This document shows, piece by piece, positions 1-7,840 of a stretch of 64,000 nt of DNA. The notes below the pieces were generated by a model. It had not been told where the DNA came from. It ran no database searches and saw nothing but the letters and a program-made list of their open reading frames with translations. This DNA comes from Actinomadura spongiicola (lineage in GTDB: Bacteria; Actinomycetota; Actinomycetes; Streptosporangiales; Streptosporangiaceae). A program made the position numbers and the translations under genes. The stretch's first letter is position 1; the number at the start of each line of letters is the position of its first letter. The stretch spans positions 62,001-126,000 of the forward strand of contig NZ_QVNQ01000012.1 of the NCBI RefSeq assembly GCF_003432485.1, in the 5' to 3' direction.

Positions 1-28
1 GCTTGAGACACAGAGAAAGGCACCTGTC

Positions 29-844
29 GTGCTACGCAAGATCACTGTCGCGCTGGCCTCCGTCGGGCTCCTCGCGGGACTGACCGCCTGCGGCTCGTCG
101 TCGGCGTCCGACGATCCGGACGCCCCGCTGAAGGTCGCGGTCAACCCCGTTCCGCACGGCGACATCCTGACCTACGTCAAGGACAACCTTGCGGCCGAGA
201 ACGGTCTGAAGATCGACGTCGTGACGTTCAACGACTACCAGCAGCCGAACACGGCGCTGAAGGAGAAGCAGGTCACGGCCAACTACTTCCAGCACGTCCC
301 CTTCATGAAGGAGTTCGAGAACGAGTCCGGGACGAAGCTGGCCTTCGTCGCGCCCGTCCACCTGGAACCGCTCGGCGTGTACTCCAAGAAGGTCAAGAAC
401 CTGGGGGCGGTTCCGCGCGGCGCGACGGTCGCCGTGCCGAACGACCCGGCCAACCAGGGCCGCGCGCTGAAGCTGCTCGCCGCCAACGGCCTGCTCACCC
501 TGAAGCCGGACGCGCCGGCCACCGCCACCGAACGCGACATCGCGAGCAACCCCAAGGAGTTGAAGGTGAAGCCGCTGAAGGCCGCGCAGCTGCCCCGGTC
601 GCTGGCGGACGTGGACCTCTCGGTGATCAACGGGAACTACGCGATCGAGGCGGGGCTCGCCCCGAACAAGGACGCGCTCGCCGCCGAGAAGCCCGAGGGC
701 AACCCGTACGCCAACGGCGTCGTCACGCTGCCCGAGAACAAGGACGACCCGCGCGTGCAGAAACTCGTCCGGCTTCTCCAGGGGCCCGAGGTCAAGAAGT
801 TCGTCGCGGACAAGTACCAGGGGTCGGTGCTCGTGACGTCCTGA
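29..844 (+). CDS. metQ: MetQ/NlpA-family methionine ABC transporter substrate-binding lipoprotein
   Basis: Extracytoplasmic substrate-binding lipoprotein of a MetNIQ-type methionine importer (Lipoprotein_9 family). It starts at GTG with a purine-rich RBS (AGAAAGG) just upstream. Residues 1-21 form a lipoprotein signal ending in the lipobox LTAC, so Cys21 should be lipidated. The mature part begins LKVAVNPVPHGDIL and carries the family signature NYFQHVPFM. At 271 residues it has the usual family length. The ATPase and permease genes are not in the window and would be expected just before its left edge. Methionine as ligand is inferred from the family; related proteins can bind other small ligands. 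Confidence 0.9.
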   Translation: MLRKITVALASVGLLAGLTACGSSSASDDPDAPLKVAVNPVPHGDILTYVKDNLAAENGLKIDVVTFNDYQQPNTALKEKQVTANYFQHVPFMKEFENESGTKLAFVAPVHLEPLGVYSKKVKNLGAVPRGATVAVPNDPANQGRALKLLAANGLLTLKPDAPATATERDIASNPKELKVKPLKAAQLPRSLADVDLSVINGNYAIEAGLAPNKDALAAEKPEGNPYANGVVTLPENKDDPRVQKLVRLLQGPEVKKFVADKYQGSVLVTS

Positions 845-949
845 CCCCACCAAAGCGGGCGAATCAGAGGAAACCCGGGGATTGCGCGGTGTACTGTCCG
901 TCGCTCCTGATAGGACAGGGCCCGACGATCTCGCTCGCGAAGGGGACCC

Positions 950-1918
950 ATGGGCGTTTACCAGCACCTCGAAGAGTACGTCGGCCTGCCGGTGGTCACG
1001 TTCAACGAAGAGACGCGACCGGACGGGACCGAGGAGGACGACGGCCGCGGGTCCGGGCCCGGCGGGGAGTTCCCGCCCGCGGCGGAGGCCGCCTGGTACG
1101 TCGGGACGTCCTTCAACGGGGAGTCCTTCGCGGACACGTTCGCGCGGTTCCTCCAGGTTGTCGACACCACCGAGGTCACGGCACTGATCATCGGCTACTG
1201 GGGCGCGTCCTACGACGACGACGTCGCCGACCCGGTCGATCTGCTGGAGAAGGCCGCCGGGTCGTTTCCCAAGCTGAAGGCGCTGTTCCTCGGCGACATC
1301 ACCGGGGAGGAGTCGGAGATCTCCTGGATCGAGCACTCCGACATCTCCCCGCTGTTCACCGCGTTCCCCGACCTGGAGCGGTTCGAGGTCCGCGGCTCAC
1401 AGGGGCTGCGGCTCGAACCGATCAAGAGCGACCGGCTGAGGGTGCTGCGGTTCGAGTCGGGCGGGCTGCCCGCGCACGTCGTCCGGACCGTGGGAGCGAG
1501 CGACCTGCCGAACCTGGAGCATCTCGACCTGTGGCTCGGCGAGGAAAACTACGGCGGTGACACGACCGTCGCCGACCTCGCGCCGTTCCTCAGCGGCGAA
1601 CGGTTCCCCGCCCTGCGCCATCTCGGCCTGGAGGACAGCGAGATTCAGGACGAGATCGCGGCGGCGGTCGCGGGCGCGCCCGTCGTGGCCCGGTTGGAGT
1701 CGCTCAGCCTCGCGATGGGGATTCTCACCGACCAGGGCGCCGAGGCGCTGCTGTCCGGTCAGCCGCTGACGCATCTGCACGCTCTCGACCTGCACCACCA
1801 CTTCCTCTCGGACGCCATGATGGAGCGGGTGAAGGCGGCGCTTCCCGACGTCGAGGTCGACCTGGACGAACAGGAGAACCGGGACGACGACTGGCGGTTC
1901 ATCGCGGTGTCGGAGTGA
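950..1918 (+). CDS. STM4015 family leucine-rich-repeat protein
   Basis: First gene of a five-gene operon of the STM4011-STM4015 families. The 322-residue product has no signal peptide. Its C-terminal half (about residues 110-310) reads as degenerate leucine-rich repeats, for example LEHLDLWLGEE, LRHLGLEDSEI and LHALDLHHHFLSDAMM. The N-terminal third is acidic. LRR folds usually bind proteins, so a scaffold or substrate-presenting role for the two radical SAM enzymes downstream is plausible but is inference. ATG start with GCGAAGGGGAC as RBS. Its stop overlaps the next start by four bases (GTGA), implying translational coupling. The molecular function of the family is unknown to me. Confidence 0.85.
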   Translation: MGVYQHLEEYVGLPVVTFNEETRPDGTEEDDGRGSGPGGEFPPAAEAAWYVGTSFNGESFADTFARFLQVVDTTEVTALIIGYWGASYDDDVADPVDLLEKAAGSFPKLKALFLGDITGEESEISWIEHSDISPLFTAFPDLERFEVRGSQGLRLEPIKSDRLRVLRFESGGLPAHVVRTVGASDLPNLEHLDLWLGEENYGGDTTVADLAPFLSGERFPALRHLGLEDSEIQDEIAAAVAGAPVVARLESLSLAMGILTDQGAEALLSGQPLTHLHALDLHHHFLSDAMMERVKAALPDVEVDLDEQENRDDDWRFIAVSE

Positions 1919-3024
1919 CGTTCACGGTCGTCGGCACGCCCGGCGATCGGCGTCCCGCGCTGTTCGCGGCGGCGTGCCGGTCGTCGGGGCTGCCCGAGCC
2001 CCGGCTCGTCGCGTGGACGGACGTGCTGCGCGGCGCCGACCTCGACCTGCGCCCCGGTGACCTGCTGCGCGTCGACTCGCCGGGGGAGGACCCGGAGGCC
2101 GACGCGCTGCTGCGCGGCCCGGGCGATCCGGCCCGGGTCGGGGGCGGAGCGCGCTGGTACCGGACGTTCACGGCGGCCCTCGGCCGGTTGTCGGCGGCGG
2201 CGTCGGCCTCCGGTGCGCGGCTCCTCGGCGATGTCGAGGAGATCGCGGTCATGTTCGACAAGCGGCTCGCCCATGCCCGCCTCCTGGCCGCCGGGGTGCC
2301 CGTCCCGCCCGCCCTGCCGGAGGTCGACGGCTACGCGGCGCTTCGCTCGCGGATGGACGAGGCGGGGGAGCGGCGGGTGTTCGTCAAACCGGCGCACGGC
2401 TCGTCCGCGTCCGGGGTCGTCGCGTTGCAGATCGCGCCGGGCCGGGTCAGGGCGGTCACGTCGGCGTCCATGACGGGCGACGTCCTGGTCAACTCGCTGC
2501 GCGTACGCGCCTACGACACCGAGCACGAGGTCGCGGCCCTCATCGACGGGCTCGCGCCCGACGGGTTGCACGTGGAGCGGTGGATGCCGAAGGCCACGGT
2601 CGGCGGCCGTGTGTTCGATCTGCGGGTCGTCGTCGTCGACGGTGAGCCGACGCACGCGGTCGCCCGGACGAGCCGGCACCCGATGACGAACCTGCATCTG
2701 GGCGGTGCGCGAGGAGATCTGACCGCGGTGCGGCGGGCCCTTGGGCCGGACGGATGGCGACGGGCCCTCGCCGTGTGCGCGCGGGCCGCCGCCTGCTTCC
2801 CGGGCAGTCTCATGGTCGGCGTCGACCTGCTCGTCGGCCGGGGGATGAAGCGGTTCGCGGTCTGCGAGGTCAACGCGTTCGGCGACCTGCTCCCCGGGCT
2901 GACCGGATTCCCCGGCGGCCCCGCGGAGCGGCTCGACACCTATGCCGCCCAGGTCAAAGCCGTTCTCGCGGGCACGTGGGGCACGTCGGGCACGACGGGG
3001 AAGACGGCATGCGTCACGACATGA
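1915..3024 (+). CDS. STM4014 family ATP-grasp-like protein
   Basis: Second gene of the operon, 369 residues, GTG start overlapping the previous stop by four bases. Residues about 115-330 have an ATP-grasp look: DKRLAHARLLAAGVPVP (helix before the nucleotide site), FVKPAHGSSASGV (Lys and small-residue loop) and a late CEVNAFGD resembling the Glu/Asn magnesium ligands. ATP-grasp enzymes join a carboxylate to an amine or thiol through an acyl phosphate, so this is probably the ligase of the pathway. Its substrate is not known. It ends in an ATGA overlap with the sulfatase-like gene. Confidence 0.85.
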   Translation: MTFTVVGTPGDRRPALFAAACRSSGLPEPRLVAWTDVLRGADLDLRPGDLLRVDSPGEDPEADALLRGPGDPARVGGGARWYRTFTAALGRLSAAASASGARLLGDVEEIAVMFDKRLAHARLLAAGVPVPPALPEVDGYAALRSRMDEAGERRVFVKPAHGSSASGVVALQIAPGRVRAVTSASMTGDVLVNSLRVRAYDTEHEVAALIDGLAPDGLHVERWMPKATVGGRVFDLRVVVVDGEPTHAVARTSRHPMTNLHLGGARGDLTAVRRALGPDGWRRALAVCARAAACFPGSLMVGVDLLVGRGMKRFAVCEVNAFGDLLPGLTGFPGGPAERLDTYAAQVKAVLAGTWGTSGTTGKTACVTT

Positions 3025-3812
3025 ACGACATCGTCGGCAGCCATGACCTGCTGATGGTGACTCTCGACACCCTCCGCTACGACGTGGCCGCCGAACTGGC
3101 CGCGTCCGGGGAGACGCCCACCCTTACAAGACATCTCCCGGACGGCCGCTGGGAGCGCCGCCACACACCGGGCAGCTTCACCTACGCAGCGCACGCGGCG
3201 ATGCTGGCCGGTTTCCTGCCGACACCCGCGTCGCCCGGACGGCACCCGCGTCTCTTCGCCGGAACGTTCCCGGGCAGCGAGACGACCACCGACGGCACAT
3301 GGACGTTCGACGCCGCCGACCTGCCGTCCGGGCTCGCCACCGCCGGGTACCACACGGTCTGCGTGGGCGGCGTCGGGTTCTTCAACAAGCTGACACCGCT
3401 CGGTTCAGCACTGCCGTCACTGTTCGCCGAAAGCCACTGGGCACGCGAGTTCGGCGTGACCGAACCGAAGTCGCTGCCCAACCAGATCGACCGCGTCGCC
3501 GAGATCATGGCGCGGCTGCCCGCCGACCGTCGCCTGTTCATGTTGGTGAACGTCGCGTCCCTGCACCAGCCCAACTGGTTCTACCTGGACGGCGCCACAC
3601 CCTCCGACGGGGACACCCGCGCCAGTCACGCCGCCGCGCTTCGACACATCGACGCGCACATCGACCGGTTGTTCTCACTGATGCGCCGCCCCTGCTTCGT
3701 CATCGTGTGCTCCGACCATGGGACCGCGTACGGCGAGGACGGCCACACCGGGCACCGCATCGGCCACGAGGTCGTCTGGACCGTCCCGTACGGGGAGTTC
3801 GTACTGTCGTGA
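3021..3812 (+). CDS. STM4013/SEN3800 family sulfatase-like hydrolase
   Basis: Third gene of the operon. I start it at the ATG at 3021, which overlaps the STM4014 stop (ATGA) and gives 263 residues; another in-frame ATG lies at 3009. It belongs to the alkaline phosphatase/sulfatase superfamily: an N-terminal metal site LLMVTLDTLRYD and a C-terminal CSDHGTAYGEDGHTGHRIGH with the Asp/His metal ligands. The compact size is typical of STM4013 and much shorter than true sulfatases. It probably hydrolyses a phosphate or sulfate ester in the same pathway as the neighbours (inference). Its stop overlaps the next GTG start by four bases. Confidence 0.85.
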   Translation: MNDIVGSHDLLMVTLDTLRYDVAAELAASGETPTLTRHLPDGRWERRHTPGSFTYAAHAAMLAGFLPTPASPGRHPRLFAGTFPGSETTTDGTWTFDAADLPSGLATAGYHTVCVGGVGFFNKLTPLGSALPSLFAESHWAREFGVTEPKSLPNQIDRVAEIMARLPADRRLFMLVNVASLHQPNWFYLDGATPSDGDTRASHAAALRHIDAHIDRLFSLMRRPCFVIVCSDHGTAYGEDGHTGHRIGHEVVWTVPYGEFVLS

Positions 3813-5092
3813 ATCCTTACCAGGCGTACGTCTACGCCTACCCGCACAAGACCGCGTACCGTCCGTTTCCCGTCCCTCCCGCGCTGCGCGACGTCTGGGC
3901 CGGTGAGTCACTCGACGCGCTCTTCCTCTACCTGCACGTGCCCTTCTGCGAGATGCGGTGCGGCTTCTGCAACCTGTTCACCCGCACCGGCGCGCCCGAA
4001 GAGCTGACCGGTGCCTACCTGGACGCCCTCGACCGTCAGGCCACCGCCGTCCTGGACGCGCTGGGCGACGCCGGTTCCTTCGCCACCGCCGCTTTCGGCG
4101 GCGGCACACCGACCTATCTCACCGCGCACGAACTGGAACGCCTCTGCGACATCGCCGGACGGTTCCCAGGATTCGGCGCGATTCCGCTGGGCGTGGAGAC
4201 CTCACCGGCGACCGCGACCACCGACCGGCTGACCGTGCTCGCCGACCGGGGAACGACCCGGATCTCCATCGGCGTGCAGACCTTCCTCGACGACGAGGCC
4301 CGCGCGGCCGTCCGGCCACAGAAACGCGCCGAGGTCGAGGCCGCGCTGGGCCGGATCCGTGCCGTGGGCTTCCCGACCCTCAACATCGACCTCATCTACG
4401 GCATCGACGGCCAGACGCCCACGACCTGGACCCGCTCCCTGGACGCCGCGCTCGCCTGGCGGCCCGAGGAGATCTACCTCTATCCCCTCTACGTCCGGCC
4501 GCTGACCGGCCTCGGCCACCGCGCGAAGGACTGGGACGACCACCGCCTCGGCCTCTACCGGATCGGCCGGGACCACCTCCTCGCCGAAGGCTACGAACAG
4601 GTGTCGATGCGGATGTTCCGTCTACCCTCCGACACCGCCAACGGCACCGAATACTGCTGCCAGACCGATGGCATGGTCGGGCTGGGCTGCGGAGCTCGCT
4701 CGTACACCTCGCGCCTGCACTACTCGTTCGAGTACGCGGTCGAGACACGGGCGGTGCGTTCCATCATCGACGACTACGTCCGCGAGGACGACTTCACCAC
4801 CGCCCGCGTCGGCTTCCCGTTGGACGACGACGAACGCCGCCGCCGACACCTCATCCAGTCGCTCCTACAAGCGGAAGGCTTGAACCGAAGCCTCTACAGA
4901 TCCCGCTTCGGTACAGACCCACTGGACGACTTCCCCCTCGACCTCAAGACCTTCCAAGACCGCGGATGGCTGGACACGTCCGGCAGCACGCTGCGGCTGA
5001 CATCAGAAGGTCTCGCCTACTCCGACGCCATCGGCCCGGCATTGTTCTCACCGCAGGTCCAGGCGCTGATGGCGTCCTACGAGGCCCGCTGA
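3809..5092 (+). CDS. STM4012 family radical SAM protein
   Basis: Fourth gene of the operon, 427 residues, GTG start overlapping the previous stop (GTGA). The radical SAM cluster motif CEMRCGFC places the 4Fe-4S ligands at Cys47, Cys51 and Cys54. FGGGTPTYL and the later ISIGVQTF resemble the SAM-binding segments of the coproporphyrinogen III oxidase (HemN/HemW) group. The C-terminal part also fits a HemW-like fold. HemW-like proteins are often misannotated as heme enzymes; nothing here suggests a heme pathway. It probably does radical chemistry on a substrate shared with STM4011. Its stop shares one base with the next start (TGATG). Confidence 0.9.
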   Translation: MNPYQAYVYAYPHKTAYRPFPVPPALRDVWAGESLDALFLYLHVPFCEMRCGFCNLFTRTGAPEELTGAYLDALDRQATAVLDALGDAGSFATAAFGGGTPTYLTAHELERLCDIAGRFPGFGAIPLGVETSPATATTDRLTVLADRGTTRISIGVQTFLDDEARAAVRPQKRAEVEAALGRIRAVGFPTLNIDLIYGIDGQTPTTWTRSLDAALAWRPEEIYLYPLYVRPLTGLGHRAKDWDDHRLGLYRIGRDHLLAEGYEQVSMRMFRLPSDTANGTEYCCQTDGMVGLGCGARSYTSRLHYSFEYAVETRAVRSIIDDYVREDDFTTARVGFPLDDDERRRRHLIQSLLQAEGLNRSLYRSRFGTDPLDDFPLDLKTFQDRGWLDTSGSTLRLTSEGLAYSDAIGPALFSPQVQALMASYEAR

Positions 5093-5946
5093 TGGAGCAT
5101 CTGACCATCCTCTACCGGGGGCCGCTCGCCAGTTGCGACTACGACTGTCCGTACTGCCCCTTCGCCAAACGCCGTGACAGCCGGGAGCAACTCCGCGCCG
5201 ACCGCGCCGCGCTCGAACGCTTCACGAAGTGGGTCACCGCCCAGGACCACCGAGTCTCCGTCCTGTTCACACCATGGGGCGAGGGTCTCGTCCGGTCCTG
5301 GTACCGGCGTGCCCTCGTCGAACTGAGCCACCTGCCGCACATCGAACGGGTCGCGATCCAGACGAACCTGAGCCACCGCGTGTCATGGACGTCCGATGCC
5401 GACCGGACCCGCCTGGCGCTGTGGGCCACCTACCACCCCGGCCAAGTGGCCTACGACCGGTTCCTCGCTAAATGTCGTGACCTGGACGCCCGTGGGGTGC
5501 GGTTCAGCGTCGGCATCGTCGGCCTGCCGGAACACCTCGACGACGCCCGGCGCCTCCGCGCCGACCTGCCCGCCGGAACGTACCTGTGGGTCAACGCCGC
5601 CGAAGGCCACCGGTACAGCGACGCCGAAGCGGACTCCTGGACGGCCATCGACCCCCTGTTCCCGGTGAGCCGCCGCCCGCACGCCAGCCGCGGCCTTCCC
5701 TGCCGGACGGGCGACACCGTCGTCTCCGTCGACGGCGACGGAACCGTCCGCCGCTGCCATTTCGTCCCCACCGTCCTCGGCAACCTGTACGACGACTCGT
5801 TCCGGAACGCCCTCGCCCCCCGCTCGTGCCCCCTCGACACGTGCGACTGCCATATCGGCTACGTCCACCTGGAACCCCTCGGCCTGTACGACACATTCGC
5901 CGGAGGCATCCTGGAACGCATCCCCGCCCTCCTCGCCCACAGCTAG
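5092..5946 (+). CDS. STM4011 family radical SAM protein
   Basis: Last gene of the operon, 284 residues. The motif CDYDCPYC supplies 4Fe-4S ligands Cys15, Cys19 and Cys22. The C-terminal third has further cysteines (GLPCRTGD, VRRCHFV, SCPLDTCDCHIGY) arranged like a SPASM/twitch domain, which in other radical SAM enzymes binds auxiliary Fe-S clusters and often goes with peptide or protein modification. That makes a peptidyl or protein substrate attractive, perhaps the LRR protein, but this is speculation. The ATG overlaps the previous stop by one base and no gene follows on this strand. Confidence 0.9.
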   Translation: MEHLTILYRGPLASCDYDCPYCPFAKRRDSREQLRADRAALERFTKWVTAQDHRVSVLFTPWGEGLVRSWYRRALVELSHLPHIERVAIQTNLSHRVSWTSDADRTRLALWATYHPGQVAYDRFLAKCRDLDARGVRFSVGIVGLPEHLDDARRLRADLPAGTYLWVNAAEGHRYSDAEADSWTAIDPLFPVSRRPHASRGLPCRTGDTVVSVDGDGTVRRCHFVPTVLGNLYDDSFRNALAPRSCPLDTCDCHIGYVHLEPLGLYDTFAGGILERIPALLAHS

Positions 5947-6324
5947 ACCCCGCCCCCGTGCCGCGGAGGGACGACACGATGCGCGGTGGCTCTGGCCACC
6001 GCATAACCGAGTGACTCGCCTGGTGAAACGACGCCGAAGGCGGCCTCACCATGCTTACCGCTAGGTGATTTCATGTCCGCTCGAACCGGGGACGGGGGCT
6101 TGCCTGGATCTTTCCCACGGGGTTTCGGCTTCCACGTGCTCGTGTGACCTGCGAATGAGGTGACGCCGAAGGCGGGTTCCACCACGCGAACAGCGAAGCG
6201 ATGGTGTGGGCGTCCGGGAATGGCCGCGTGATGTGCCCGCAGGCGAGGTGCTGTGAGGCTCGAACCTGCGGGAGCACACGGATCGACGGCTGCCCGCCCG
6301 GGGTTGGGTGGCCCCGGGCGGGGG
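5947..6324. other. intergenic region with an imperfect repeat
   Basis: This stretch separates the STM4011 gene from the convergent DUF6745 gene. I find no credible gene. The core ACGCCGAAGGCGG occurs twice, at about 6030-6042 and 6161-6173, each flanked by degenerate GGTGA-like and TTCACC/TCACC-like bases, so the two copies look like relics of one repeated intergenic element. GCCGAAGGC alone is a short inverted repeat and could fold into a small hairpin. Confidence 0.4.
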
Positions 6325-7452
6325 TCAGGTCTGTTTTTCGGGGTGGTAGTCGGCCTCGTCCACACCGAACGTCCAGGCGACGCCCGCGCGGGCCGTGCGG
6401 GTGTCGGGCGGGACGCGCAGGTAGTAGGTGCGGTAGGTGCCGTCCGGCTCCGGGGTGGAGTTCACCACCTCCACCATGACCACCGGTTCGTCGCCGGGCA
6501 GGTCGATCGACCACAGGACGCCCGTCTCGTCCCGGTGGACGGGGCGCGCGCCGGTCTCGGCCAGGTAGCGGTCGTAGCCGAAGATCTCCAGCATCACCCG
6601 GCGCAGCTCGGCGTTCTCCTCGGACAGGATGCGGGACGCCGTGAGGTCGGTCAGCGAGTCGATGAAGTCGTGGGGGATCGGCATCCCGCGCCAGGCGTGC
6701 AACGCGAAACCGTCGGGGTAGGCGAGGGCGGGGCCGTCACCGCGGTGCAACCGTCCGGGCTCGTCACGGTGCAGCTCGGACGGGCGTTCCGACAGGATCA
6801 CCAGCCGCTCGTAGGGCCACCACCAGCCGGTGGCGCGGGCCGCGTCGGCGAGGCCCGCGAGCGGGCCGTCCAGCCGTCCGAGCGTCTCGAACAGCGCCAG
6901 CCACGGCGCGTCGTGCTGGCCGAGGACCGCGTCGAGCGACGCGCTCCGCAGGAGGGACGCCGCCTCCGCCCGTTCGGCGGACTCCTCGCCCTCCGCCACC
7001 GCCCCGATCGCGGCGCGAACACGCGTGACCAGGGACTGCACCTGGTCCCAGAGGAGACCACCCGTCTCGGCCCATACGCGCGGCCACTGCTCCGGCCCCT
7101 GTTCGGAACAGGCCGCGGCGCGTTCGGTCTCCCACGGGCGCGTTCGCACCGCGGCGAGGACGCTCGGCCCGGCGGCGGCGCCCGCCAGATCGGCCCTGGC
7201 CTGGTCGACGAGGTCACCGAGCCCCGCCTTGGCCAACGCGTCGCCGTGCCCGGCCAGCAGGGCCGCGACCGCCGCGCCGCGGACGGGGGAGGGCACCCAG
7301 ATGTACCGTTCGGGGGCGTCCAGACCGGCGGCCGTGTACGCTGCCGCGACGGCGGTCTCCGCCCGGTCGCGGTCGGCGGGGCCGGTGCCGAACGCGACCG
7401 ACTGCCAGTCGCCCACCACGTAGTGGGGTTCGCGTGTTGTCACGGTGAGCAT
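6325..7452 (-). CDS. DUF6745 domain-containing protein
   Basis: Cytoplasmic 375-residue protein without signal or membrane segments. The phrase ERYIWVPSPVRGA near residue 48 and the C-terminal block from VLWSIDLPGDEPVVMVEV to VAWTFGV are what I recall of the DUF6745 family. The protein is rich in Trp and acidic residues, with a helical middle section. Function unknown. It is followed at a nine-base gap by the 108-residue gene upstream on the same strand, so the two form a small operon that points toward the STM4011-4015 operon. A functional link to that operon is possible but unproven. Confidence 0.75.
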   Translation of the reverse strand: MLTVTTREPHYVVGDWQSVAFGTGPADRDRAETAVAAAYTAAGLDAPERYIWVPSPVRGAAVAALLAGHGDALAKAGLGDLVDQARADLAGAAAGPSVLAAVRTRPWETERAAACSEQGPEQWPRVWAETGGLLWDQVQSLVTRVRAAIGAVAEGEESAERAEAASLLRSASLDAVLGQHDAPWLALFETLGRLDGPLAGLADAARATGWWWPYERLVILSERPSELHRDEPGRLHRGDGPALAYPDGFALHAWRGMPIPHDFIDSLTDLTASRILSEENAELRRVMLEIFGYDRYLAETGARPVHRDETGVLWSIDLPGDEPVVMVEVVNSTPEPDGTYRTYYLRVPPDTRTARAGVAWTFGVDEADYHPEKQT

Positions 7453-7461
7453 TCCGGCCCC

Positions 7462-7788
7462 TCAGTCGGCCACGACACGGACGGAACCGGGCACGTACTC
7501 ACGCTGGCGGATCACCCGGTACCAGCCCTTCGGCAGGCTGATCGGGGCGTGCTCCTCATGGACGAGCCGTCCGCCCGACGGCAGGTGCAGATGGTCCGGC
7601 GCGAGCGGGTCGGGAACCCGCAGCAGCGACCCGGGCGCGGACAACGCGTGCGCGTGCCCGGTCGCCTCGCCGAGCGCGAGGACCATGCGTCCACGGCCGT
7701 CCCGCGGTGCCGGAGGCAGGTCGCGCACGGACCGCGGAACCGCCTCCTCGGACACGGGCAGGATCAGGATGTCTCCCTGTCGGTACAT
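7462..7788 (-). CDS. hypothetical protein encoded next to DUF6745
   Basis: Small 108-residue soluble protein, first gene of the pair with DUF6745. It starts MYRQGDILILPV and contains GEATGHAHAL, then a hydrophobic/beta-rich C-terminal half (PKGWYRVIRQREYVPG). The spacing of conserved-looking Gly, His and Trp suggests a small beta-barrel fold. I recognise it only as a usual companion of DUF6745 proteins; no enzymatic motif is evident. The nine-base spacing to the next gene makes joint expression likely. Confidence 0.7.
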   Translation of the reverse strand: MYRQGDILILPVSEEAVPRSVRDLPPAPRDGRGRMVLALGEATGHAHALSAPGSLLRVPDPLAPDHLHLPSGGRLVHEEHAPISLPKGWYRVIRQREYVPGSVRVVAD

Positions 7789-7840
7789 GCCGTGAACGTA
7801 ACGTCCGCCACCGACAGAACGAGCGCCTCCGCCCGCCGCG

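Noticed and set aside
32..1336. 434-codon minus-strand frame at the left end
   Set aside because: Antisense to metQ and STM4015; biased composition.
3809..5092. Annotation of STM4012 as coproporphyrinogen III oxidase (HemN)
   Set aside because: The fold is HemW-like, but the operon has no heme genes and the surrounding families define STM4012, so a heme role is not supported.
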